Shown: positions 45,501-53,511 of the stretch, piece after piece
Layout of the letters: each line of letters begins with the position of its first letter
How positions within the stretch are numbered: position 1 is the stretch's first letter
Assembly: GCF_037201965.1 (NCBI RefSeq)
Contig: NZ_CP147518.1
Coordinates: 6,689,001 to 6,753,000, forward strand
Length of the DNA stretch: 64,000 nucleotides
Source of the DNA: Spirosoma sp. SC4-14
GTDB taxonomy: Bacteria; Bacteroidota; Bacteroidia; Cytophagales; Spirosomataceae
Direction of reading: 5' to 3'
Translations under genes and position numbers: made by a program
Notes under the pieces: model-generated
What the model was told of the DNA's origin: nothing
What the model saw: the letters and a program-made list of their open reading frames with translations, nothing else
The model's database searches: none

Positions 45501-46220
45501 TTATGCAGTTGGAAGATTAGCTCCGCTCAAGGGCGTTGCCACAAATTGCTGAGCTGTGGGCAGAACTGCCGCCGGTTTCAATGCCGCATCGAGACCCGTA
45601 GTAGGAGCCACAACATCATCGCCCGCAAAATCGGCCGATTTTGGATTGAGCAGATCGCGAATAGCCGCTGCATGGCGTGCTTCGACCGACACAATTTTTC
45701 CGGCCAGCAGCAGGTAGTTAGCGTCCTGAATAAGATTTCCAGCTCCATTATAAGCCGCAACCCCCAAATCTTCGAAGGCTTTGGCCGTTGCCAGTACACT
45801 GGCCCGATCGCTGAAGGTGATTCCGGTGAAATTGGGGGTTAAATCGGCAATTCGGCTGGCAGCAGGAATAGCCGCCCTGAAAAATTCCCGGTGAATAATT
45901 TCGTGATCGCGAATGTCGGTCAACATAGTCTTTTCGGCATCCGTCATACCCATATAGGGTGTTTTAATGACCTGATCATAAAAAGCGGCTTCCAATTGCT
46001 CCAACGCATAGGCATAATTCAGAATCCCGACATCGCCCGTACCTAAATCGACAGTTGTGGGCACCGTCGTTGGATTCTCTTCATCTTTACAAGAGACCAA
46101 AACAGCCCCTCCTGCCACAGCGGCTCCTGCATAACGCAGAAATAAGCGACGTCCTACCATCACCGGTTCTAATTGACCCGGCAGCATGGTCAGGCCCGAA
46201 TCGTTCTGTTCTTTACGCAT
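45501..46220 (-). CDS. Exported ferritin-like domain lipoprotein (upstream copy)
   Basis: A 239-residue protein of the same Ferritin_2 type as its neighbour. VGRRLFLRYAGAAVAGGAVLVSC combines a twin-arginine motif with a lipobox ending in cysteine, so it is probably a Tat-exported lipoprotein. Helix motifs YALEQLEAAFYDQVI, RDHEIIHREFFRAA, AKAFEDLGVAAYNGAG and AGKIVSVEARHAAAIR provide the di-iron-type carboxylates and histidines. The paralogue follows after 14 bases. An internal ATG at residue 12 is an alternative start. Confidence 0.85.
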   Translation of the reverse strand: MRKEQNDSGLTMLPGQLEPVMVGRRLFLRYAGAAVAGGAVLVSCKDEENPTTVPTTVDLGTGDVGILNYAYALEQLEAAFYDQVIKTPYMGMTDAEKTMLTDIRDHEIIHREFFRAAIPAASRIADLTPNFTGITFSDRASVLATAKAFEDLGVAAYNGAGNLIQDANYLLLAGKIVSVEARHAAAIRDLLNPKSADFAGDDVVAPTTGLDAALKPAAVLPTAQQFVATPLSGANLPTA

Positions 46221-46620
46221 TACTTATCATTTTTATATGTGTCGAAAAGACCGTTTTTCATTCTACGGTACGCTACATTTACGGGAACTGACATTACTTG
46301 GATTTATTAGAGACAGGAAACAGAACGACTGGTTTACCAAATGCCCTAACTTCGATCCGATTAGGCGAGCATCAGATTCCGAATAGTAGCTACCTGAACA
46401 AACTACCTTTTTCCCAGAAAAAATTGTAAAATGAACGTATTTCTTAGCCTTTGCTTACGTATCTGTCTCGCATGAAGGTGCAACCAGCGATCTGCCCAAA
46501 CTTGCTATTCTGGGTAAAGACCGGATTTATACCCACAACCGGCCAGTTGTCGATGGCTGGCTACAGAAGTATCCAATCCTGACGTCAGCAATCATACATC
46601 AACTAATTCTTTGGTTATCA
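46221..46620. other. Spacer between ferritin-like genes and GH97, with an open frame
   Basis: This 400-base region separates divergent genes. From 46435 to 46620 a stop-free frame runs directly into the GH97 ATG and encodes a protein-like stretch (LPKLAILGKDRIYTHNRPVV). In another frame 46431 starts MNVFLSLCLRICLA and stops. The two together look like the 5' end of a secreted-protein gene broken by a frameshift, with the rest lost. I do not recognise the family. No clear promoter box was seen. Confidence 0.35.
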
Positions 46621-48591
46621 ATGAGATTCATTTATCTGCTTTTCTACTTAATAAGTTGCTTCTCGCCGGTTTTGGCCCAGAAAAAAATCCGTGTTGCTTC
46701 GCCAAATGGGCGAATTGTTTTCACATTCACACTCACAAAAGCTGCCCCAGTCTATCATGTTACCTTTGATGGAAAAACACTCGTTGACGATTCGGAGCTT
46801 ACACTGAATTTTCAGGGGAGCGGTCTTTTCGGCCCTAACCTTAGCTACAAAAAGCCAGCCCTGCGCATCATCGACGAAACCTATGATCTGACTGTCGGGA
46901 AAGTAAAAACAGCCCGTAATCACTGCCGGGAGGCTATTTTCCCTCTAACTGAAAAAACGGGCAATCACCGGCAAATCAACCTTACCGTACGGGTATTCGA
47001 TGATGGCATTGCCTTCCGCTACGAGTTTCCCAAACAACCCAACTGGCCAAATTATGTGCTCATGGACGAAAACTCTACGTTTCGGCTGGCAGAGAACCCC
47101 ACGGTCATGACCCTCTTCAGGATCAATTTCACCACATCTCACGAAGGACTTTATACGACAATGCCACTCAGCCAGATCAAAAACGATACGCTGATGGATA
47201 TGCCCACGCTGTTTCAGTTTCCCAACAAGCAGTACCTTGCCATTACCGAAGCAGCTCTGAGCGATTATGCAGGTATGTATCTCATCAAAAAAAACAACGT
47301 GCTGATGAGTCAGCTCTCGCCGTTACCGAACCAGTTAGGCATAAAAGTAAAAGCGGAGTTACCACACCGGACACCCTGGCGTGTTATGCTCATCGGCGAC
47401 CGCGTTGGTACACTCATTGAGTCGAACATCCTGACGAGCCTGAACGAGCCATCAAAAATCAAAGACATTTCATGGTTAAAACCCGGCACAACAACCTTCC
47501 CGTGGTGGAACGGCACCATCGTTCCTGACACTAATTTCGCGCCGGGCAACAACTTCGAAACCAACAAATATTACATCGACTTTTGTGCCGACAACCACAT
47601 CGACTATCATTCGGTGGTTGAATATGGTGGGCATGAATGGTACGTCAGCGATGGCATTGGGTATGCGCCAGGTGCCCATTCTGATGCGTCGAAACCCGTT
47701 CCAGGGCTGGATATGCAACAGGTTTGCGACTACGCCAAAAGCCGCGGGGTTGGCATTCGGGTTTGGGTATACTGGTCGGTCCTGTATCCACATATCGACT
47801 CGGTTTTTGCGCAGTATGAACGCTGGGGAGTCAATGGCATGATGGTCGATTTTATGGATCGCGACGATCAGGAAATGGTGAATATTCAGGAGCGCATTCT
47901 GCAAAAAGCCGCCGAGCACAAACTACACGTTCAGTTTCATGGGGCCTACAAACCCACCGGAATGCATCGCACCTATCCCAATGAACTCACCCGCGAAGGA
48001 ACTCTTAACTACGAAGTGAACAAGTGGGATACGCTCGTAACGCCCGATCACGACATCAATTTTCCTTTCACACGGATGCTGGCAGGCGCAACGGATATGC
48101 ATATGGGTGGGTTTCGGGCTGTTCCGACCAGTAAATTTCGGGTGCATTATATCCGGCCAATGATGTTCGGTACGCGCTGCCATCAGCTCGCCATGTATGT
48201 GGTGCTCGAAAGTTACCTGCAAATGATTGCCGACTATCCCGATGCCTACAAAAATCAGCCGGGTTTTGAGTTTTTGCAGCAAGTGCCTACCACCTGGGAC
48301 GAAGTTCGTGTACTGGCCGCCGAGGTTGGCCAGCATATTACCATTGCCCGTCGCCATGGCTCCGACTGGTACATAGGCAGCATTACAAACGAAACCGCCC
48401 GCCATCTTCCAATCAGTCTGGACTTTCTGCCCGAAGGCACCTATACAGCCGAAATATATTCCGATGCGCCCGATGTAGCACAAGAACCGAACCATCTGAC
48501 AAAGGAGACCCGTACGCTTAGTCGTACCGATGTACTAACCCTAAAACTGGCGGCTGGAGGTGGGCAGGCCATGCGGTTGCGAAAGCGATAA
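46621..48591 (+). CDS. GH97-family glycoside hydrolase
   Basis: A 656-residue secreted enzyme with a signal peptide (RFIYLLFYLISCFSPVLAQ). It has the GH97 layout: an N-terminal beta-sandwich (RVASPNGRIVFTFTL), a central TIM barrel (GVGIRVWVYWS, GVNGMMVDFMDRDDQEMV) and a C-terminal beta domain. Asp410 in MVDFMD matches the position of the nucleophile of retaining GH97 alpha-galactosidases, so this is more likely a retaining alpha-galactosidase than an inverting SusB-type alpha-glucosidase. It is far from the SusCD pair in this window. Confidence 0.88.
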   Translation: MRFIYLLFYLISCFSPVLAQKKIRVASPNGRIVFTFTLTKAAPVYHVTFDGKTLVDDSELTLNFQGSGLFGPNLSYKKPALRIIDETYDLTVGKVKTARNHCREAIFPLTEKTGNHRQINLTVRVFDDGIAFRYEFPKQPNWPNYVLMDENSTFRLAENPTVMTLFRINFTTSHEGLYTTMPLSQIKNDTLMDMPTLFQFPNKQYLAITEAALSDYAGMYLIKKNNVLMSQLSPLPNQLGIKVKAELPHRTPWRVMLIGDRVGTLIESNILTSLNEPSKIKDISWLKPGTTTFPWWNGTIVPDTNFAPGNNFETNKYYIDFCADNHIDYHSVVEYGGHEWYVSDGIGYAPGAHSDASKPVPGLDMQQVCDYAKSRGVGIRVWVYWSVLYPHIDSVFAQYERWGVNGMMVDFMDRDDQEMVNIQERILQKAAEHKLHVQFHGAYKPTGMHRTYPNELTREGTLNYEVNKWDTLVTPDHDINFPFTRMLAGATDMHMGGFRAVPTSKFRVHYIRPMMFGTRCHQLAMYVVLESYLQMIADYPDAYKNQPGFEFLQQVPTTWDEVRVLAAEVGQHITIARRHGSDWYIGSITNETARHLPISLDFLPEGTYTAEIYSDAPDVAQEPNHLTKETRTLSRTDVLTLKLAAGGGQAMRLRKR

Positions 48592-48654
48592 AATCGTAAA
48601 TCAAACAAACGGGACGACGCACTGTTTTTCTGAAGGAACTCAATGTAAATCAAC

Positions 48655-49158
48655 ATGATCTTAACCTGCCTAACCGCTTTCCAGATGGGTATCGTGGCCG
48701 GAATGCGTAGTATGCTGGCACCCGCATTTGTTAGTCATAAACTGACCCACATGGACACTCAACTGCCTACCGATTCCCAATTGCGTATCCTAAATTCGCC
48801 CACAACGGCCACTGTATTGAAAGTACTGGCGGCTGGTGAGTTGGTTGGCGATAAAATCCCGGATATACCGGATCGGGTCGTGCCCATATCCTTAGCTGGC
48901 CGGATACTGTCGGGGGCGGCTTCCGGAGCGGTCCTGACCGAACTCGATGGCCATCCGGCCGAATATGGTGCGCTGGCTGGAGGGCTAGGGGCCTTGCTAG
49001 GCACGTTTGCGTTTTTTCATCTCCGACATTGGCTCACGCACGAACAGGATCTGCCCGACCCATTGGTAGCGCTGGCTGAAGATGCCATTGCCGTTGGAAC
49101 GGGCTGGAAACTCATAAATCAGCGCGAAATAGTGGATGTTTATGCCTATAATTCATAA
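48655..49158 (+). CDS. DUF4126-family membrane protein
   Basis: A 167-residue protein with hydrophobic segments and Gly/Ala-rich turns. FQMGIVAGMRSMLAPAFVSH, the repeated SGAASGAVLTELDG and the final LAEDAIAVGTGWKLI fit the DUF4126 group of small membrane proteins. No activity is known. It follows GH97 by 63 bases and ends at its own terminator. Confidence 0.72.
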   Translation: MILTCLTAFQMGIVAGMRSMLAPAFVSHKLTHMDTQLPTDSQLRILNSPTTATVLKVLAAGELVGDKIPDIPDRVVPISLAGRILSGAASGAVLTELDGHPAEYGALAGGLGALLGTFAFFHLRHWLTHEQDLPDPLVALAEDAIAVGTGWKLINQREIVDVYAYNS

Positions 49159-49179
49159 ACCAACCAGACCCAACTCCCA

Positions 49180-49206
49180 AAAAGGCATATCGTTGATGTG
49201 CCTTTT
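49180..49206 (+). terminator. Rho-independent terminator after the DUF4126 gene
   Basis: AAAAGGCATATC and GATGTGCCTTTT form a 12-bp stem with one mismatch and a GTT loop, followed by a short T-rich tail. Confidence 0.75.
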
Positions 49207-49241
49207 CTGTTAATAATCACCTGAATGTTTGTTGCCCCTGT

Positions 49242-49249
49242 TATCTTTG
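49242..49249 (+). promoter_or_regulatory. TAnnTTTG-type -7 box for thrA
   Basis: TATCTTTG is an exact match to the Bacteroidota -7 box, 134 bases ahead of the thrA start. No TTG was found at the ideal -33 distance. It implies a leader of about 130 bases. Confidence 0.5.
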
Positions 49250-49383
49250 CGCTCCCAAAACTACCTTCATCAACAGCCTATTTTGCTATGAATAGTAGAT
49301 ACACTACCCACTAAAAACGTGCATTGGTACTGTACTTGCCAACTATTCATTCATTTGCTCATTCACTCATTCGCTCATTACTA

Positions 49384-51840
49384 ATGCAAGTTCTGAAATT
49401 TGGCGGCACGTCGGTTGGGTCCGTAGAGAGTATAAAACAGGTCATCCAGATCATTGAAAATCACCGCCAAAATGGCGATCAGATCGCCGTAGTGTTTTCG
49501 GCAATGGGCGGCATTACCAATCAACTGATCGAAATTGGACGGATGGCCACTACCGGCAATACCGATTATCTGGAATTGGTTCGTCGGATCGAGGATCGGC
49601 ATTTTAATGTCATTAAAGCGCTGATTCCGGTAAAAGAGCAAAGTAAGGTTTTTGCAACCATCCGCGGCATCATTAATGAACTGGAAGATCTGCTGCGGGG
49701 CGTATCACTGATTCGCGAATTGTCGGCTCGTACGCTCGACCTGATCACCAGCTTTGGCGAACGGTTATCCACAACCGTTATTACCGAGTGTGCAAAAAGC
49801 CGTGGCATTCCGGCCCAGTTCTGCGATGCCCGTACAATCATAAAAACCGACGCGCAGTTCGGTCAGGCCGAAGTAAACTACACGCTCACCAACCAGTTGA
49901 TTCTGGAGCATTTTGCCAAAACCACCGACCTGCAAATGGTAACGGGTTTTATCGGATCGACCGAAAAAAACGAAACCACTACACTGGGCCGGGGTGGCTC
50001 CGACTATACAGCCAGCATTATTGGCGCGGCTCTGAATGCCGATCTGATCGATATCTGGACCGATGTCGATGGCATGATGACAGCCGACCCGCGTAAGGTT
50101 CCGAATGCGTTTAACATTCCGACCATTACCTATGCCGAAGCGATGGAGCTATCGCATTTCGGTGCTAAAGTTATTTATCCGCCAAGCCTGCAACCAGCCT
50201 TTGCCCGAAATATTCCGATTCGGGTCCTGAACACCTTTAATCCAACGCATAACGGAACCGTAGTGAGCCGCACAGCCGAGCGCCGTCAGTACACCATTAC
50301 GGGCATTTCGAGTATCGACGATATTGCACTTGTAAACGTGCAGGGCTCCGGCATGATCGGGGTAGCAGGGGTATCGGCAAAATTGTTCGGCGTACTGGCA
50401 GCTCATAAAATTAGTGTAATTCTGATCTCGCAGGCATCGTCGGAGCATTCGATCTGTTTTGCCATCGATCCGCGCGGAGCCGAAACCGTAAAGGCCATTC
50501 TGGATGCCGAATTTGCTACCGAAATTGCCCATAGCCATATCGACAATATCACCATCGAGCGCGATCTGTCGGTAATTGCCACCGTAGGCGAAGGCATGAA
50601 AAAAAGTTCGGGTATTGCCGGAAAGCTATTTTCTGTACTGGGCAAAAACGGGGTCAATATTGTAGCCGTGGCGCAGGGTTCGTCGGAAATCAATATTTCG
50701 GTAGTGATCAACAAAAACAACCTGTCGAAAGCCCTTAACTCGCTGCATAACATCTTCTTCCAGTCCGAAGCGCGGGTACTGAATCTCTATCTGGTGGGAA
50801 CCGGCCTGATCGGCAAAACGCTGCTGAACCAGATTTTCCGGCAGAATGAGTTTTTGCGTACTGAAAAGCTGCTGAAGGTTTGTGTGGTGGGCATGACGAA
50901 CTCAAAAAAGATGCTGCTCGACCCGAAAGGTATTGCACTCGACGACTGGCGCGAACGGCTTCTGACCGAAGGTGTTACGACCTCGCTGCCTGCTTTTGTT
51001 GAAAAAATAAAAGACTACAACCTGCCCAACTCGGTTTTCATCGACTGCACGTCGGACAAAGACATTGTTCAGTTCTACGAATCGTTACTGGATGCCAACA
51101 TATCGGTCGTAACGCCTAACAAAGTAGCCAACTCCGGCCCCTATAGCGAGTATCGGCGGCTCCAGCGTACGGCCCTGAACCGGGGCGTCAAGTTTCTCTA
51201 CGAAACAAACGTGGGGGCAGGTCTGCCAATCATCAATACGGTGCAGGGCTTAATCACGGCAGGCGACCAATTCCTGAAAATTGAAGCGATTCTATCCGGT
51301 ACGCTGTCGTTTATTTTCAATACCTTCCGACCCGGAACGTCCTTTGCCGATGTGGTTCGGGAAGCGAAAGAGAAGGGTTATACCGAACCCGATCCACGCG
51401 ACGACCTGAGCGGTCAGGATGTAGCGCGAAAGATTCTGATTCTGGCCCGAGAAGCCGGTTTCCCACTCGAACCGGAAGACGTTACGATCACCAATCTGTT
51501 ACCACAAGCCTGCCTGGATGCACCAACGATTCAGGACTTTTTTGACGAACTCGAACGCAACAACAACTACTTCGAGAATCTGCTGTCGGAGGCCGAAGCC
51601 AAGAACGAAAAGCTACGGTTTGTGGCCAGTTTCGAGAACGACAAAGCGACTATTGGTCTGAAAGCGGTTGGAGTCGATCATCCGTTCTATCAGCTTACGG
51701 GAGCCGATAACATTGTTTCGTTCACAACCGAGCGCTATAAGGATCGCCCATTGGTAGTGAAAGGCCCCGGCGCAGGTGCCGAAGTAACGGCCTCCGGTGT
51801 TTTTGCCGATGTGGTTAGTATTGGGAGCTATTTGGCGTAA
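49384..51840 (+). CDS. thrA: Bifunctional aspartate kinase / homoserine dehydrogenase
   Basis: ThrA catalyses the first and third steps from aspartate toward threonine and methionine. From the ATG at 49384 it has 818 residues. The kinase domain begins VLKFGGTSVGSVESI, with GRGGSDYTASIIGAAL and DVDGMMTADPR. ACT-type regulatory repeats lie between about residues 300 and 460. The homoserine dehydrogenase half starts YLVGTGLIGKTLLNQI and contains TPNKVANSGPYSEY and LSGTLSFIFNTF. A start at 49324 would add 20 residues from a repetitive CATTC/CTCATT tract and break the family start. Feedback by threonine is known for the family. Confidence 0.96.
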   Translation: MQVLKFGGTSVGSVESIKQVIQIIENHRQNGDQIAVVFSAMGGITNQLIEIGRMATTGNTDYLELVRRIEDRHFNVIKALIPVKEQSKVFATIRGIINELEDLLRGVSLIRELSARTLDLITSFGERLSTTVITECAKSRGIPAQFCDARTIIKTDAQFGQAEVNYTLTNQLILEHFAKTTDLQMVTGFIGSTEKNETTTLGRGGSDYTASIIGAALNADLIDIWTDVDGMMTADPRKVPNAFNIPTITYAEAMELSHFGAKVIYPPSLQPAFARNIPIRVLNTFNPTHNGTVVSRTAERRQYTITGISSIDDIALVNVQGSGMIGVAGVSAKLFGVLAAHKISVILISQASSEHSICFAIDPRGAETVKAILDAEFATEIAHSHIDNITIERDLSVIATVGEGMKKSSGIAGKLFSVLGKNGVNIVAVAQGSSEINISVVINKNNLSKALNSLHNIFFQSEARVLNLYLVGTGLIGKTLLNQIFRQNEFLRTEKLLKVCVVGMTNSKKMLLDPKGIALDDWRERLLTEGVTTSLPAFVEKIKDYNLPNSVFIDCTSDKDIVQFYESLLDANISVVTPNKVANSGPYSEYRRLQRTALNRGVKFLYETNVGAGLPIINTVQGLITAGDQFLKIEAILSGTLSFIFNTFRPGTSFADVVREAKEKGYTEPDPRDDLSGQDVARKILILAREAGFPLEPEDVTITNLLPQACLDAPTIQDFFDELERNNNYFENLLSEAEAKNEKLRFVASFENDKATIGLKAVGVDHPFYQLTGADNIVSFTTERYKDRPLVVKGPGAGAEVTASGVFADVVSIGSYLA

Positions 51841-51864
51841 TTTGTGTTAAAAAAAACGGTCAAT

Positions 51865-52100
51865 ATGGAAAATACATTGCTGAACCGCATTACGCTTAAC
51901 CCCGACATCTGTCATGGCAAGCAACTATCAGAAATAAGCGTTATCCGGTAGAACTAATTCTTGATTTACTGGCCGCTGGAATGACTCACCAGGAAATACG
52001 GGCTGATTATCCTGCCTTAGAAGAAGATGATATTCGCGCCTGTCTAGCTTATGCAAGTCGATTAACCAGTATAAAGAGCATTCATCGAGTCGTCGCATGA
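51865..52100 (+). pseudogene. Frameshifted DUF433 antitoxin gene
   Basis: The frame from 51865 reads LLNRITLNPDICHGK, the usual DUF433 beginning, then shifts and stops. In the next frame it resumes TIRNKRYPVELILDLLAAGM, followed by THQEIRADYPALEEDDIRAC and a normal C-terminus, ending TGA at 52098-52100. One lost base after CHGK explains this. DUF433 proteins are antitoxins of PIN-like DUF5615 toxins, and the damaged toxin gene overlaps its end. Confidence 0.85.
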
Positions 52101-52451
52101 ACTATTTAGTTGATGCGACGACTGCCTTATTTATTGGCAGACGTACTACGGCAAAAAGGATATGCCGTAATTCATACGGATGATTTACCTGGCAAAGATG
52201 AAACAAGCGACACAGAGATTCAGCATCTAGCGACAATTGATAACCGTTTTGTTATAACAAAAGACTCTGACTTTCAGGACAGTTACCTATTGTTCAAACG
52301 TCCTCCCCGTCTATTACTTTTAACGACAGGAAATATATAAAATCGGCCTTTACTCGACTTATTCAGACAGACAATTACGACCGTTGATGAATTGTTCGAA
52401 ACCTATAACTTTATCGAACTAAACAATGACGAATTAATCATCCATGAGTAA
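52097..52451 (+). pseudogene. Broken DUF5615 (PIN-like) toxin gene
   Basis: The ATG at 52097 overlaps the antitoxin stop (ATGA) and starts MNYLVDA, the typical DUF5615 beginning. A +1 shift then leads into LPYLLADVLRQKGYAVIHTD, later TKDSDFQDSYLL and LLLLTTGNI. A TAA follows at 52338-52340, but the frame continues beyond it with NRPLLDLFRQ and ends FIELNNDELIIHE before the TAA at 52449-52451. The gene thus carries a frameshift and a nonsense codon, so the module is inactive. Confidence 0.85.
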
Positions 52452-52463
52452 TCATTCTATCGG

Positions 52464-53327
52464 CTACTCACACAGGTACGTAAATGTCTGTTTGTTTTTC
52501 TTCGTTACGGGGTCAGGAACGCTCGACTGATAGAGCATAGCGGTCTGATCCTGGCTTGTCAGCTTGCTATCGCTATCGTAAGTAGGCGTAAATGTCGACG
52601 ATTCGCGCAGGTTCGACCGAACGCCTGCACTGGTCAGATTATAGGACTTCAACGTCAATGGTGCATTGATATGCCAGAACCGCCCCGGATACGTTTCAAC
52701 CGCCTGACTCAGCGCCACCAGCGTGAGCAAGGGAAGTTCTGAAAACCGTTTGTAGGGCGACGGCTTCGCATCGAACGTATAATCCGTTTCCTGTGTCACC
52801 ACTGAACCATCGGTTAGTGTAAACTGAGCACGTTCGGTCATCAGATTGCCATTGCTATCGTAGGTGAACGTGTACACCCGCTGTCGGGTCAATGAACTGG
52901 TGGGTAATACGAGTCGGCTTTCGGTAAGTTTAGTCATTTGTCCCGATGCGTTGTAGTCCATCGCAAACGTCGACATCGTTTTACTGTTACGAATAAAGGT
53001 GCAACTGGTGGGGCTGGTCGTTGAGCCATAGGCCAGTACTAGTATATCCTGTGCGCTGGCGGCTGTTGTTATCCGGCCATTTACCATAGTGGTCGTAAAT
53101 GTGGCATCCTGATTTTTAGACTTCTCCGCTATGGAAGTCACCGCTCCTGCTGTGTAACTAAAGGTTCGTTTTAGTTCGTCGGTAAGTTGGCCTGTTGTTT
53201 CAACCAGTTGATCGGTTGTACTCGTTAGCAGGCACGTCTGAATGACCGGATTGTCTTCTTTACACCCTAGCACCGTTGCCAGCAGAACGATAACAAACAG
53301 GGGAATCAGTAGAAATTTAGTTTTCAT
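52464..53327 (-). CDS. Hypothetical lipoprotein
   Basis: A 287-residue lipoprotein from the ATG at 53327: KFLLIPLFVIVLLATVLGC gives a lipobox with the cysteine at residue 22. The rest is threonine-rich and beta-like, with YD-like phrases (FAMDYNASGQMTKLTE, YTFTYDSNGNLMTERAQF) as in DUF4595-type or RHS-like short repeats. The function is unknown. An ATG at 53366 would add 13 hydrophobic residues and is less likely. It is convergent with the dead toxin gene. Confidence 0.65.
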   Translation of the reverse strand: MKTKFLLIPLFVIVLLATVLGCKEDNPVIQTCLLTSTTDQLVETTGQLTDELKRTFSYTAGAVTSIAEKSKNQDATFTTTMVNGRITTAASAQDILVLAYGSTTSPTSCTFIRNSKTMSTFAMDYNASGQMTKLTESRLVLPTSSLTRQRVYTFTYDSNGNLMTERAQFTLTDGSVVTQETDYTFDAKPSPYKRFSELPLLTLVALSQAVETYPGRFWHINAPLTLKSYNLTSAGVRSNLRESSTFTPTYDSDSKLTSQDQTAMLYQSSVPDPVTKKNKQTFTYLCE

Positions 53328-53400
53328 AAATAGCCGGATATACAATAGCAAATGTATAGTTAGCAAGTAGTCTTACCTAAGGTATACCCATAAAAAAATT

Positions 53401-53511
53401 GTAGTTTCGCAATTGTCATTGGCCATTGGTTAATTGGTATTAGTCATTGGTAAAGCACTAACTCATGACCAATTAACCAATGACTAATGTCCAATAACCA
53501 TTGACAACTAC
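53401..53511. repeat. Inverted repeat, ATTAGTCATTGG family, copy 2
   Basis: The left arm (53401-53450) begins GTAGTT and reiterates CATTGG, GGTTAATTGG and ATTAGTCATTGG. The right arm (53469-53511) is its reverse complement with small gaps, starting CCAATTAACCAATGACTAAT and ending AACTAC. It abuts the GTG start of the McrB-like gene. Confidence 0.75.

Noticed and set aside
49324-49383. N-terminal extension of ThrA from 49324
   Set aside because: The added residues come from a repetitive CATTC/CTCATT tract; the conserved kinase start LKFGGTSVG follows the ATG at 49384.
49762-49775. TTATCCACA DnaA-box match
   Set aside because: A single match inside thrA coding sequence, as expected by chance.
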